Source: Methylocaldum sp002005105
GTDB lineage: Bacteria; Pseudomonadota; Gammaproteobacteria; Methylococcales; Methylococcaceae
Length of the DNA stretch: 64,000 nucleotides
Assembly (NCBI RefSeq): GCF_051027545.1
Contig: NZ_CP194902.1
Span: forward strand, 1,488,001-1,552,000
Reading direction: 5' to 3'
Positions 33,310-42,202 of this stretch are shown piece by piece. The translations under genes and the position numbers were made by a program. The notes below the pieces were generated by a model. That model saw only the letters and a list, made by a program, of their open reading frames with translations. It had not been told where the DNA came from and did no database searches. Numbering within the stretch: position 1 is the first letter of the stretch; each line of letters starts with the position of its first letter.

Positions 33310-35256
33310 CTATAAACGAAAGCCCATATCGACTAGCGCCTGCCTCACCCGATCATCCCCGAGAAACTCCCGAAAACGGCGAACACCGGGTTTTTCCAAA
33401 TGGCTTTTCGGCACCAGAAAATCGTAATGTTCGTCCTGAACGGGTATGAACCCGAGACCGTATTGGGCGGCGACCGTTTCGATGGCGACGCCCCAGTCGG
33501 CGCGGCTTTGCGCCACGGCGGCGGCCACCGCGTTGTGCGACTTGGGTTGCACGGGGTAGCCGGGCGGCTGCCCGCCTTCGAGCAAGCGGTCGATCAGGAT
33601 GCGGGTTCCGCTGCCGGCATTGCGGTTGATCATGAGGCAGCTCGCATCCTCGCGCGCAGCGGCCAGCGCCGCTTCGAGCGGTTTTCCGGCAAACCGCGGG
33701 TCGTCCTTGCGGAACACGATGCCCTGCATGCGGCGGTAGCCAGGGACGAGTTCGAGTTCCGCCGTCAGCAGGTGGCGGTTGTATTCGCCGGTCGCGGGGT
33801 CCATGAGATGCACCCCGGCGATGTCGCATTCGCCCCGCTTGGCCGCCGCCGCGCCGCCCATGCTGCCGACGTAGAAGGCTTTGACGCTTAAGGCCCGCTG
33901 CTGCAATAGCGTCAACAGATAATCCAGCCCCGCGCACTGGCTGCCCACGAACACCAGTTCGGCGGGTTCCAGCGCCTGGCCGAGCAGTTGCACCGAGACT
34001 GCGCTGCCCGCCGGAACCTGTTCGGTGCGCTGGTCGATGGCGATGAACCCGTCCGCGAAGCTGAAAGCGGTCACCGCGCCGGAGCCTTTTCCCATTGGGT
34101 AGGCCGCGAGTCCGTCGTCGGTCGGCATCAGGCTGACCAAAAGGTATTCGGTGCGTCCCCGCTCCGATGTAACCCGCATGGGCAGCGTGGCTTCGACCGA
34201 CCGTGTTCTCGCGGCGGGCAGTCCCGCCAGGCGCCTCAATACCGGAGCGACGAACTCGTGGAAGTTGAAGATCGCCGAGGTGGGAAAGCCGGGCAGCACC
34301 ACCACAGGCTTGCCGTCGGTCACGGCCAGGCAAATCGGCTTGCCGGGTTTGAGCGCCACCCCGTGCGCCACGATGCCGGGGTTCTTCAAGGCGCTGACGG
34401 CGCGGTAGGACAGGTCGCCCGCGCCTTTCGAAGTGCCGCCCGAGAGCAGCACCATGTCGCATTCCAAGCCCCGCCTCAACGCGCTATCGAGTGCCGACTC
34501 GTCATCCGGCACCACGCCGAGGCTCACCGGTTCGCCGCCGAGTTCGCGCACGGCCGCCGCGAGTATCGTGCCGTTGGAGTCGTAGACCTTGCCGGGGCGC
34601 AGCGGCTCGCCGGGCGGAACGATTTCGTTGCCGGTGGAGATGATTGCGACGCGCGGGCGGAGATAAACGTCCACCTGGTCCAGACCGATGGCGGCCAACA
34701 CCCCGAGCTCCCGCGACGTGAGCCATTGCCCGGCGCGCATCACGGTTTCGCCTTTGGCGACGTCGGTGCCGGCGAAAGCGACGAACTGGCCGGGCAGGGC
34801 GGGTTTGCGGATTTCGATGCGGAGCGGCTGGCGATCTTCCAGCAATTCGGTGTGCTCGATCATCACCACCGCATCGGCGCCCCTCGGCAGCATGCCGCCT
34901 GTCGCGATGGGGGTGGCGGTCCCGGCCGTGACGGCCATCGACGGTTCGACGCCGGGCGCGAGCACCTCCGGGTTCAGGGACAACGCCGCCGGAACTTCGT
35001 CGCTCGCGCCGTAAGTATCCCCGGACCGGACCGCGAAGCCGTCCACGCTGGCGCGATCGAAGGCCGGCACGTCCACGGGCGCGCTCACGGTGCGCGCCAG
35101 CACCCGGCCCAAGGCATCGGCGAGCGGAACGGTTTCACGGCCGGACGGCTCCAGCCGGAGACGGGCATGAAACCGCGCCGCCGCTTCCGTGCGGTCGATG
35201 ACGTCAAGAAATTGCTCTTGGCGGGCCGCGCGCCTGAGGTCGTCGTTAGAGGACAT
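33310..35256 (-). CDS. MoeA fused to C-terminal PBP-like domain
   Basis: This is a 648-residue fusion. Residues 1-~410 are MoeA, the molybdate-insertion enzyme of molybdenum cofactor synthesis: VDVPAFDRASVDGFAVR, GGMLPRGADAVVMIEHTE, STGNEIVPPGE and the GGTSKGAGDLS loop. Residues ~425-648 are a PBP-like domain (GVHLMDPATGEYNRHLL, MINRNAGSGTRILIDRLL). The ATG at 35256 overlaps the upstream moeA stop by 11 bases and is preferred to one nine codons upstream. The PBP part could deliver or select the oxyanion (molybdate versus tungstate). Confidence 0.88.
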   Translation of the reverse strand: MSSNDDLRRAARQEQFLDVIDRTEAAARFHARLRLEPSGRETVPLADALGRVLARTVSAPVDVPAFDRASVDGFAVRSGDTYGASDEVPAALSLNPEVLAPGVEPSMAVTAGTATPIATGGMLPRGADAVVMIEHTELLEDRQPLRIEIRKPALPGQFVAFAGTDVAKGETVMRAGQWLTSRELGVLAAIGLDQVDVYLRPRVAIISTGNEIVPPGEPLRPGKVYDSNGTILAAAVRELGGEPVSLGVVPDDESALDSALRRGLECDMVLLSGGTSKGAGDLSYRAVSALKNPGIVAHGVALKPGKPICLAVTDGKPVVVLPGFPTSAIFNFHEFVAPVLRRLAGLPAARTRSVEATLPMRVTSERGRTEYLLVSLMPTDDGLAAYPMGKGSGAVTAFSFADGFIAIDQRTEQVPAGSAVSVQLLGQALEPAELVFVGSQCAGLDYLLTLLQQRALSVKAFYVGSMGGAAAAKRGECDIAGVHLMDPATGEYNRHLLTAELELVPGYRRMQGIVFRKDDPRFAGKPLEAALAAAREDASCLMINRNAGSGTRILIDRLLEGGQPPGYPVQPKSHNAVAAAVAQSRADWGVAIETVAAQYGLGFIPVQDEHYDFLVPKSHLEKPGVRRFREFLGDDRVRQALVDMGFRL

Positions 35257-36457
35257 GATTCGGTTCCGAGTCGAGGGAGTCATAAAGGAATACGGTCACT
35301 TCGGCGCCGGGCGGATAACCTTCGCAGTCTTCGGGCACCAGCAGAAATCCGTCGGCAGCGGCAAGGGCCGAGAGGCGGGTATTGCCGCCCACGGCGACGG
35401 GTTCGGCGCCGTTCGGCGTCAGCCGTACCCGGCAATAGTCGGTGCTGCCGAGTTCCGAGCTGATTTTCTTGGTCAAGACGACCCGCCGTGCCGGATAAGG
35501 CCAGGCCGTGCTTCGGCCGCCCAGGCGCCGTATGGCGCGGCCCGCGAAAAGATCATAGGCGCAGAAGCTGGCCACCGGTTCTCCCGGCAGAAGAAGCACC
35601 AAGGTGTTTCCGATCCGTCCGATGCCGGTCGAGCGCCCCGGCTCCAGGGCGATGCCGTGCCAGGCCAGCTCTCCGGCCGTTTCCAGCGCTTCGGCGGCAC
35701 GGTCGTTCCAGCCTTCGCCGCTGCTTCCCGCGATCAGCACCGCGTCGATTTCATCCGTGCGCAACGCCTCCCCGATCGCATCGTCGGTTACATGCATCCA
35801 AGCTGCGACTTCGCCCCCGTCCCGCGCCACGAGCGCTTTCAACATCGACGAGCCGGCCTCGAAATGCTGATGAGCACTGCGAGGCTGTTCCGGAACCGCC
35901 AAATCGTCGCCGGTGGTCACGAGCCTTATCCTGGGTCGTCGAACGACGATTATCCGATCCAATCCGCAGGCGGCCAACAAGGCCAGATCCTGGGCGCGCA
36001 AAAGCCTGCCTTCGGGCAGCAGCGGGCTGCCGCAGGCGATGTCCTTGCCTCGGCGGACGATGTGTTCGCCCGGCGCAACCGCCGCCGCGATATTCACGAA
36101 ACCGCCGGACTCCTCGGCGAGCGGGAACGGAACGATCGTATCCGCGCCGTCCGGCAGTGGCGCGCCTGCCACGACTCTCGCTGCCGTTCCGGGTTGTAGG
36201 GCGACTGCTGTATCGTGCAATTTCAGCATCACCGGGCTGTAGGCGCCCGCACCGATGGTTTCGAATCCGCGTACGGCATAACCGTCTATGGCGGCGCGGT
36301 CGAATGGGGGCACATCGATGGGCGACTGCACCGTTTCGGCGAGAACGCGCCCGCAGGCTTCGGACACCGCGACCGTTTCCGGCGGCAACGCGGAAACCTG
36401 CCGGTCCAGCCAGCGCAGCACCTCGTCGACGGATTCGTAGCGGGTGAACGTTTTCAC
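35246..36457 (-). CDS. moeA: Molybdopterin molybdenumtransferase MoeA
   Basis: This is a 403-residue MoeA without extra domains. Signatures IDVPPFDRAAIDGYAVRG, AGAPLPDGADTIVPF and VLLLPGEPVASFCAYDLFAG (the NPGNPVS-like loop) are present. The canonical G-G-x-S loop is altered to IAGSSGEGWNDRAAEALE, which is weak compared with the fused paralogue, so catalytic competence is uncertain. The start is GTG at 36457, 28 bases after ycgN. The two MoeA-type proteins may serve different metals or form a heteromer. Confidence 0.88.
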   Translation of the reverse strand: MKTFTRYESVDEVLRWLDRQVSALPPETVAVSEACGRVLAETVQSPIDVPPFDRAAIDGYAVRGFETIGAGAYSPVMLKLHDTAVALQPGTAARVVAGAPLPDGADTIVPFPLAEESGGFVNIAAAVAPGEHIVRRGKDIACGSPLLPEGRLLRAQDLALLAACGLDRIIVVRRPRIRLVTTGDDLAVPEQPRSAHQHFEAGSSMLKALVARDGGEVAAWMHVTDDAIGEALRTDEIDAVLIAGSSGEGWNDRAAEALETAGELAWHGIALEPGRSTGIGRIGNTLVLLLPGEPVASFCAYDLFAGRAIRRLGGRSTAWPYPARRVVLTKKISSELGSTDYCRVRLTPNGAEPVAVGGNTRLSALAAADGFLLVPEDCEGYPPGAEVTVFLYDSLDSEPNHVL

Positions 36458-36485
36458 GGGTGACGATCCGATGAGGAATCCGGTT

Positions 36486-36917
36486 TCAATCCATCCATTC
36501 GATCACGTGATCTTCCACGGACTCTACTTCGGCTTCCGGTATTGCATAACGGCGTATGGAAACCCCGGCATCGTGCACGGCTTCGCGGTCGCCGCAAACC
36601 AGGTGATGCCAAGCGGGCAGGTCTTTGCCTTCCGCCAGCAGCCGGTAGGCGCAGGTGGACGGAAGCCAATGGTATTGCGTGAAGCCGGCGCGCAGGTCCA
36701 GACATTCCGGAACCAAGACCGTGCGCTCTTGGTAATGAGTACAGCGGCAAGCCCCGATGTCGAGCAGCCGGCACGCCACGCTGGTGAAGAACAATTCGCC
36801 GGTGTCTTCGTCCTCGATCTTGTGCAGACAGCATTTTCCGCATCCGTCGCACAGCGATTCCCATTCCTGTTCGCTCATTTCGGCCAGTGATTTTTCGCGC
36901 CAGAAGGGTGTTTTCAT
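36486..36917 (-). CDS. YcgN family cysteine-cluster protein
   Basis: This is a 143-residue cytoplasmic protein of the YcgN/UPF0260 family. The cluster LCDGCGKCCLHKIEDEDTGE (C-x2-C-x2-CC) and later ACRLLDIGACRCTHYQER with VPECLDL are the invariant Cys pattern, thought to bind metal or an iron-sulfur cluster. It is first of four genes on the minus strand leading into moeA, moeA-PBP and the HTH-PBP gene, so it may be co-transcribed with them. Function unknown. Confidence 0.88.
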   Translation of the reverse strand: MKTPFWREKSLAEMSEQEWESLCDGCGKCCLHKIEDEDTGELFFTSVACRLLDIGACRCTHYQERTVLVPECLDLRAGFTQYHWLPSTCAYRLLAEGKDLPAWHHLVCGDREAVHDAGVSIRRYAIPEAEVESVEDHVIEWMD

Positions 36918-37164
36918 GGGGTCGGCGATGGGGTGGGTTGATTCGGAAGGCTCATTTTAGCTTGAAAGGCACAGCCTTTTGTCGGCCTTTGCCCATCCTA
37001 CATCTCCCCATTCTTCGCGAAAAAATGTGACATCTGTTGCAACAGCGACACGCTTTTGCAATAAAGTTTGCCCCCGGTGAGCCGGCGCCCATCGCACCAA
37101 CTCGTCGACTTGTCTAATGGCTAAGTCTCTTTAATCAACCCCAACCCTGACAGGAGGATTTATT

Positions 37165-38079
37165 ATGGACCCGAACGATATTTCCGTCTTAGACCAGCGC
37201 TTTGGCATCACCGGCGAGGTTGTTTTCAAGGAAGGTCCGAACGGGCAGGGTGTGGTGGAGATCAGCAACGGTCTCGCCATGGCGAGCATCGCCTTGCAGG
37301 GAGCTCATTTGATGAGTTGGGCGCCGTATCAGGAGGAACTGGTCATTTGGCTGTCGCCGAAGGCGAAGTTCGGGCCGGGCGAATCGATCCGCGGCGGCGT
37401 GCCGGTCTGTTGGCCTTGGTTCGGGCCGCATCCCGGCGAATCCTCTTTTCCCGCTCACGGTTTCGCGCGCACCCAGCCGTGGGAAGTGATCGAAGTGCTG
37501 GCGCTGGAGGACGGTTCGAACCGCTTGGGTTTTCGCCTCATCCGAAGCGACGAGACCTACGCACTATGGCCGCATTCGACACCGCTGGAACTTTATATGA
37601 CCATAGGCACGGCGCTGGAGATGGAGCTGGTGACGCATAACGACGGGCCTGCGCCGGTCACTATCGGCGAGGCTCTGCACACATATTTTCAGGTCAGCGA
37701 CATTCGTCGGATCTCGATACACGGCCTCGATGGCTGTTCCTATATCGACAAAACGGACGAGGGACGACGCAAACAGCAGTCGGGCCCCGTGAGCTTTTCC
37801 GGGGAAACCGACCGGATTTATCTCGAATCCACGGCTGATTGCGTGATCGAGGATCCGGGCTTGAATCGCCGCATCCGCATCGCCAACCGGGGCAGCCGCT
37901 CCACGGTGGTGTGGAATCCTTGGGCCGAGAGGGCCGAGGCGCTGGGCGATTTCGACGAGGACGGTTATCTCCGCATGGTGTGCGTGGAAAGCGCCAACGC
38001 GGCGGACGATGTGGTGACGATCGAGCCGGGCGGGACGCACCGTCTCCGGGTGCGCTATACGGCGGAGCCGTTGCGTTGA
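37165..38079 (+). CDS. D-hexose-6-phosphate mutarotase
   Basis: This is a 304-residue aldose-1-epimerase-fold enzyme that interconverts the anomers of glucose-6-phosphate and related sugars. Family features are GGVPVCWPWFGPHPGE (phosphate-binding Arg/Pro-rich loop), AHGFARTQPWEVIEV with the catalytic His, IGEALHTYFQVSDI and VVWNPWAERAEALGDF with the catalytic Glu region. A very strong CAGGAGG ribosome site precedes the ATG, suggesting high expression. The next gene, truC, follows after 64 bases on the same strand. Confidence 0.92.
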   Translation: MDPNDISVLDQRFGITGEVVFKEGPNGQGVVEISNGLAMASIALQGAHLMSWAPYQEELVIWLSPKAKFGPGESIRGGVPVCWPWFGPHPGESSFPAHGFARTQPWEVIEVLALEDGSNRLGFRLIRSDETYALWPHSTPLELYMTIGTALEMELVTHNDGPAPVTIGEALHTYFQVSDIRRISIHGLDGCSYIDKTDEGRRKQQSGPVSFSGETDRIYLESTADCVIEDPGLNRRIRIANRGSRSTVVWNPWAERAEALGDFDEDGYLRMVCVESANAADDVVTIEPGGTHRLRVRYTAEPLR

Positions 38080-38143
38080 GCGCTTTGGCAGACCTTGTGT
38101 CGCGCTTTGTGAACCGCGGCCTTTAAGGCGACTCGGCCGAAGC

Positions 38144-38923
38144 ATGGAAATCCTCTATCAAGACGACTCTCTCGTGGCGGTGAACAAACCCGCCGGCCTG
38201 CTCGTCCACCGGAGCGCGATCGATCGCCACGAAATCCGGTACGCCATGCAGATCGTTCGCGACCGGCTCGGCCGCCGGGTGTATCCGGTCCATCGCCTGG
38301 ATAAGCCGACCTCGGGCATACTGGTGTTCGCGCTCGATGCGGATACCGCCCGGCGGATGACGGAATTATTCTCCGGCGGCGGCGTCGACGTCGACAAGAC
38401 CTATCTCGCCGTAGTCCGCGGCTATGCGGACGAAACCGGCATTATCGATTATGCGCTGGAAGAACAGCTAGACCGGATCACCGACGCCAATGCGCAACGG
38501 GACAAACCGGCTCAGCCGGCGGTAACGTGCTACCGCAGGCTAGGGATTGCGGAACTCCCTTTCGCGGTCGGCCGTTACCCGACGGCCCGCTACTCGCTGC
38601 TGCGGGTATCGCCTAAAACCGGGCGGAAACACCAGATCCGGCGCCACATGAAGCATATTTTTCACCCGGTTGTAGGCGATACCAGCCATGGCGACGGGCG
38701 CCACAACAATTTTTTCAGGAGTCATTTCGGCTGCCATCGATTGCTGCTCTGCGCGACCGGTCTGGCATTCACTCATCCCGATACGGGCGAGAGGCTCCGT
38801 TTGGAAGCGCCCCTGGATGATTCTTTTCGGCGCATCGTGGACAATCTCGGCTGGGCCGACGTTTTGAACAAGGTCCCCGAATCCGGCCATTTACATAAAC
38901 CAATCTATGACCCACACACCTAA
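38144..38923 (+). CDS. truC: tRNA pseudouridine synthase C
   Basis: This is a 259-residue RluA-type pseudouridine synthase matching TruC, which modifies U65 of some tRNAs. The catalytic motif is HRLDKPTSGILVFA (Asp at about 55), preceded by VNKPAGLLVHR and followed by KTGRKHQIRRHMKHI and HPVVGDTSHGDGRHN, the latter characteristic of TruC. Its end overlaps the NYN-domain gene by 17 bases, so the two are translationally linked. Confidence 0.92.
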   Translation: MEILYQDDSLVAVNKPAGLLVHRSAIDRHEIRYAMQIVRDRLGRRVYPVHRLDKPTSGILVFALDADTARRMTELFSGGGVDVDKTYLAVVRGYADETGIIDYALEEQLDRITDANAQRDKPAQPAVTCYRRLGIAELPFAVGRYPTARYSLLRVSPKTGRKHQIRRHMKHIFHPVVGDTSHGDGRHNNFFRSHFGCHRLLLCATGLAFTHPDTGERLRLEAPLDDSFRRIVDNLGWADVLNKVPESGHLHKPIYDPHT

Positions 38924-39731
38924 GACTCAAATCATGGCCTTGTTCTGCGACTTCGAGAACATAGCCCTCGGCGTGCGCGACGCCAAATACGCTGCCTTCG
39001 ACGTCCAGAAAGTGCTGGAGCGGCTGCTTCTCAAGGGCAATATCGTGGTCAAGAAGGCCTATTGCGACTGGGACCGCTACAAGGAATTCAAGGGCGGCAT
39101 GCACGAGGCGGCCTTCGAGCTGATCGAAATTCCGCACGTGCGCCAATCGGGCAAGAATTCCGCCGACATCCGCATGGTCGTCGATGCGCTAGACCTGTGC
39201 TACACCAAGTCGCACGTCGACACCTTCGTGATCATCAGCGGCGACTCCGATTTTTCACCCCTGGTCAGCAAACTGCGGGAGAACAACAAGGTCGTGATCG
39301 GCGTCGGGGTGAAGAAATCCACCTCCGATTTGCTGATCGCCAATTGCGACGAATTCATCTTTTACGACGATTTGGTGCGCGAGGCCGCGAAGCCGAGGCC
39401 GAAGGCCAGGCGCGCGCCCGCCAAGACGGCGCGCCAGCCGGGTCCGGAAGGCGAAAAGAAAGCCGAGGAAGACAAGAAGCAACAAGCGGTCGATTGGGTG
39501 CTCGAGACGGTCGAGGATCTTCTGGAAGAGCGCGGGGAAGAAGAAAAGGTGTGGGGGTCCATGGTCAAGCAGGCGCTGAAACGGCGAAAACCCGGTTTCA
39601 ACGAAAGCTATCACGGTTTCCGCACCTTCGGAAAACTGCTGGAAGAAGCCCAGGAGCGGAAGCTGTTAAAGTTGGAATACGATGAAAAATCAGGAGGTTA
39701 CATCATCAAGGGCCTGGCCCGAGAGGACTAG
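38907..39731 (+). CDS. NYN-domain RNase with OST-HTH/LOTUS domain
   Basis: This is a 274-residue LabA/MARF1-like protein. Residues ~8-155 are a NYN (PIN-like) nuclease: acidic residues in ALFCDFENIALGV, KNSADIRMVVDALDL and IISGDSDFSPLVSKLRENN form the metal site. A basic Ala/Lys/Pro-rich linker (158-185) leads to an OST-HTH/LOTUS RNA-binding domain at ~195-272 (SMVKQALKRRKPGFNESYHGFRTFGKLLEEA). All catalytic acids are present. The overlap with truC suggests a shared tRNA or RNA context. Confidence 0.9.
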   Translation: MTHTPKTQIMALFCDFENIALGVRDAKYAAFDVQKVLERLLLKGNIVVKKAYCDWDRYKEFKGGMHEAAFELIEIPHVRQSGKNSADIRMVVDALDLCYTKSHVDTFVIISGDSDFSPLVSKLRENNKVVIGVGVKKSTSDLLIANCDEFIFYDDLVREAAKPRPKARRAPAKTARQPGPEGEKKAEEDKKQQAVDWVLETVEDLLEERGEEEKVWGSMVKQALKRRKPGFNESYHGFRTFGKLLEEAQERKLLKLEYDEKSGGYIIKGLARED

Positions 39732-39739
39732 CCCGGAAT

Positions 39740-39985
39740 TTACCACGGCTTGCCGAAATACACCGGGCCCCGAAAGCCGCGTCTTTTGTACTCGCGTTCG
39801 ATTTCGCTTTTGAGCGCGGTCGGAATTTCCCGCAGGCTCATCGCGGTCAACTGGTATTCCAGATAGAAAAACGCCGCGCGGGGATCGCCCAGCGTCAGGT
39901 AATCGATATAAATTCGGGCAATCGCCGGCCACCGTTTCGGGTCGGGAAACGGGATGATTTGAGCGGTTGATTCGTCTGTTTCCAT
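39740..39985 (-). CDS. Small hypothetical protein
   Basis: This is an 81-residue soluble protein, not recognised. It is rich in aromatic residues and Arg (RWPAIARIYIDYLTLGDPRAAF, SEIEREYKRRGFRGPVYFG) with a probable helix-helix-strand order and no signal peptide. AAGGTGG lies upstream of the ATG at good spacing. It converges on the NYN gene with eight bases between stops. Confidence 0.6.
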   Translation of the reverse strand: METDESTAQIIPFPDPKRWPAIARIYIDYLTLGDPRAAFFYLEYQLTAMSLREIPTALKSEIEREYKRRGFRGPVYFGKPW

Positions 39986-40245
39986 TTTTCGGCCACCTTA
40001 CGCGATTCGACTTTGACGGGCGGCGCTTCGTTCACTACGAATGTCGAGTAAGGCTGCAAATCGATCCTGTCATCAAGTCGCCGGCAACTATTGCCGGTTC
40101 CGGCAAGCCGCCGCCTCTTTGGCGCGTCAAAAATCCGACGAAATGGCGGAAAATTTCATCATGTTATTGATTTAAAAATGAATATCCGATAGGAACGGAA
40201 CCTGCATAAACGCTTCCGATACAACCAAAATCGAGCGGGAGCGTC

Positions 40246-41046
40246 ATGAAAGCCGTTATCGTAAAAGTATTGATCGGGTCGGGGTTGTTCGGCCTGTTCG
40301 TTCTTCTCTTGTGGGCCGACCCGTCGGGCCGGTATTTCAATCTTTCGGGCCTTTTTCTGGTAGTCGTCGGAACGTTCGCCGCCACGGTGCTTGCCCATTC
40401 GTTTCGCGGCGTGACCGATTTGTTGCGCCGGCTGCGGAGCAAGCTAACAAATAAGGCGTCGATGGACAGCGAAGACTTGGAAGTGTTCTTGCACCTCGTG
40501 GAAGCGCATCGCCGCGGCAGTGTCCGCGCGGCCGAGCAGGCGGCCCGGCGGCTGCAGGAATCTCTGCTTCGAACCGGCGCGGAGCTGGTGATCAATCGCA
40601 CGCCGCAGGCCGACCTGACGCGCATGCTCCAGTGGAAAATCGGCGCGCAGCGAGAGCGCGATCAGGCCGAAATCCAGATCGTCCGGACCATGGGCGCTTT
40701 CGCGCCTGCCTTCGGCATGCTGGGAACGCTGCTCGGCCTCATCGGGATGATGTACGGTTTGGACGCGAATCGCATGGAGCAGATCGGAGAGTCCATGGGC
40801 TTCGCCATGCTGACCACGGTGTACGGGCTGGTATTGGCCAATCTGGTGTTGAAACCCCTGGCAACGCGCTTGGAACGGCGCGCCAACGAGAACCTGGCTT
40901 GGGCATACGTGCAGATGGAATCGGTGCTCATGTTGCATGACCGGTGTCATGCGGCGATGTTCCGGGATTATTGGCAGGCCTTCTTCGACCACCCGGAGGC
41001 GAGCGAACCGATTGATTCGCTCCCGCTCAGCGTGGCCAAATCGTAG
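40246..41046 (+). CDS. MotA/TolQ/ExbB-type proton channel protein
   Basis: This is a 266-residue MotA-like inner-membrane protein. Two helices open the protein (about 7-24 and 31-50), then a cytoplasmic domain to ~150. Two more helices carry the MotA signatures TMGAFAPAFGMLGTLLGLIGMM and MGFAMLTTVYGLVLANLVL, where the Thr/Ala ring lines the ion path. It is followed after 15 bases by a MotB/OmpA-like partner. No flagellar genes are near, so it may be a stator of another machine or a stand-alone force-generating pair. Confidence 0.87.
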   Translation: MKAVIVKVLIGSGLFGLFVLLLWADPSGRYFNLSGLFLVVVGTFAATVLAHSFRGVTDLLRRLRSKLTNKASMDSEDLEVFLHLVEAHRRGSVRAAEQAARRLQESLLRTGAELVINRTPQADLTRMLQWKIGAQRERDQAEIQIVRTMGAFAPAFGMLGTLLGLIGMMYGLDANRMEQIGESMGFAMLTTVYGLVLANLVLKPLATRLERRANENLAWAYVQMESVLMLHDRCHAAMFRDYWQAFFDHPEASEPIDSLPLSVAKS

Positions 41047-41061
41047 CGGCGGGTTGTCCGA

Positions 41062-42096
41062 ATGTCATCGAATCACGCATCGGCGATGACCCAGTTCCGG
41101 CGTCCGGAGACTCGGCGGGACGCCACCACCGATCCTTGGCGAGCGGCGGGGGCCGAACGGCCGTCCGAGCAGGGCGGCTGGCTGTTGAGCTATCTCGACG
41201 TGATGACCTTGCTGTTTTCGTTTTTCGTATTCCTGTTCGCCTATCAAAAGGCGCTGACGGTGGAGGCGAAAACCGCCCATCCCGAAACAGCGACGCAATC
41301 GACACAAGTTGCGGCTTCGATTCCGGTTTCTCCCGCGGTCATCAAGGCATCGAAGACCATTTCGACGAACCGGGCCCCAGCGTCTCCGCCTGTCCGGACG
41401 GCCCAGGATAGGAACCCTATAGCGGAAGCCGAGATCAAGGTTTACCCCGCTTATCCGGATGCGGCGAGGACTGTATCCGCGTTATCCCGACGCGAGCCCG
41501 AATATAAGGATGTGATTGTCGAGGCAGTTCCTCCGGCGCAAAAGGCCGAGGAAACGTCAAACGTGGCCGGACCTTCCAGCAAGCCGGTCGCGGCGGTTCC
41601 CGAAAAAGGCTGGATAGCCGAAGCCGGCGACATGGCGCTAAATGCGGCAGCATCCCTCGACAAAGCGTTCTCGGACGCGGATCTCGGCGGTTCGGTCGAG
41701 ATTTCGGCGGCCAGCGGGGAAGTTCGCCTGGAGATTAACGACGCGATATTGTTCGACCCGGCCAGCGCCGAGCTTAAACCCGAAGGTGCGAGCGTGCTGG
41801 ACCGTCTGGCCAGCGTGCTTGGTGCTCAAGGCGGCACGATCGAGGTCGAGGGGCATACCGACGACCGTCCCATCGCCACGGCGAAGTTCCGGTCCAATTG
41901 GGAGCTGTCGACAGCTCGGGCCAGCACCGTCACCCGCTATTTGATCGCACACGGCATTTCGCCCGAGCGCTTGCGTGCCGTCGGCCTGGCCGACATCCAG
42001 CCGCGTGAGGCCAACGATACGCCGGAGGGCAGGGCAAGAAACCGGCGCGTCTCCATCGTGATGTTCCTCCCTCGAGGAGGCGGCGTGAGGACCTGA
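41062..42096 (+). CDS. MotB-like protein with OmpA domain
   Basis: This is a 344-residue partner of the MotA-like protein. The single helix GWLLSYLDVMTLLFSFFVFL (about 40-59) carries the essential Asp of MotB-type stators. A long Ala/Pro/Ser-rich linker (~70-225) leads to a peptidoglycan-binding OmpA domain (~225-340: FDPASAELKPEGASVLDRLA, EVEGHTDDRPI, RARNRRVSIVMF). The linker is long compared with flagellar MotB, as expected if it must span a greater periplasmic distance. Confidence 0.87.
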   Translation: MSSNHASAMTQFRRPETRRDATTDPWRAAGAERPSEQGGWLLSYLDVMTLLFSFFVFLFAYQKALTVEAKTAHPETATQSTQVAASIPVSPAVIKASKTISTNRAPASPPVRTAQDRNPIAEAEIKVYPAYPDAARTVSALSRREPEYKDVIVEAVPPAQKAEETSNVAGPSSKPVAAVPEKGWIAEAGDMALNAAASLDKAFSDADLGGSVEISAASGEVRLEINDAILFDPASAELKPEGASVLDRLASVLGAQGGTIEVEGHTDDRPIATAKFRSNWELSTARASTVTRYLIAHGISPERLRAVGLADIQPREANDTPEGRARNRRVSIVMFLPRGGGVRT

Positions 42097-42121
42097 GCGG
42101 GGCAGATTCAGCCCTGTTTTT

Positions 42122-42152
42122 GCGAGGCGTCGGGCCCGCCCCGACGCCTCGC
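42122..42152. terminator. Hairpin between convergent genes
   Basis: GCGAGGCGTCGGG (42122-42134) and CCCGACGCCTCGC (42140-42152) form a perfect 13-bp stem with a five-base loop. It lies between the convergent motB-like and SGNH-like genes. A T5 run precedes it on the plus strand, but no T run follows, so an intrinsic terminator is only a possibility. Confidence 0.4.
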
Positions 42153-42202
42153 CCCCGCCGGTTAGCTGCCGGCGCGACGAAGGGCTGAGGACTTCCGGAG
42201 CA

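Noticed and set aside
33988..35463. 491-residue plus-strand ORF
   Set aside because: Antisense to the moeA-PBP gene; rich in His, Arg and Gln with no recognisable domain.
36918..37164. Molybdenum-cofactor riboswitch upstream of ycgN/moeA
   Set aside because: No extended, recognisable helix pattern seen; a covariance-model search would be needed to claim one.
40246..42096. Zorya defence system
   Set aside because: A MotA/MotB-like pair is present, but no ZorC, ZorD or ZorE-type gene is adjacent; the neighbours are housekeeping or polysaccharide genes.
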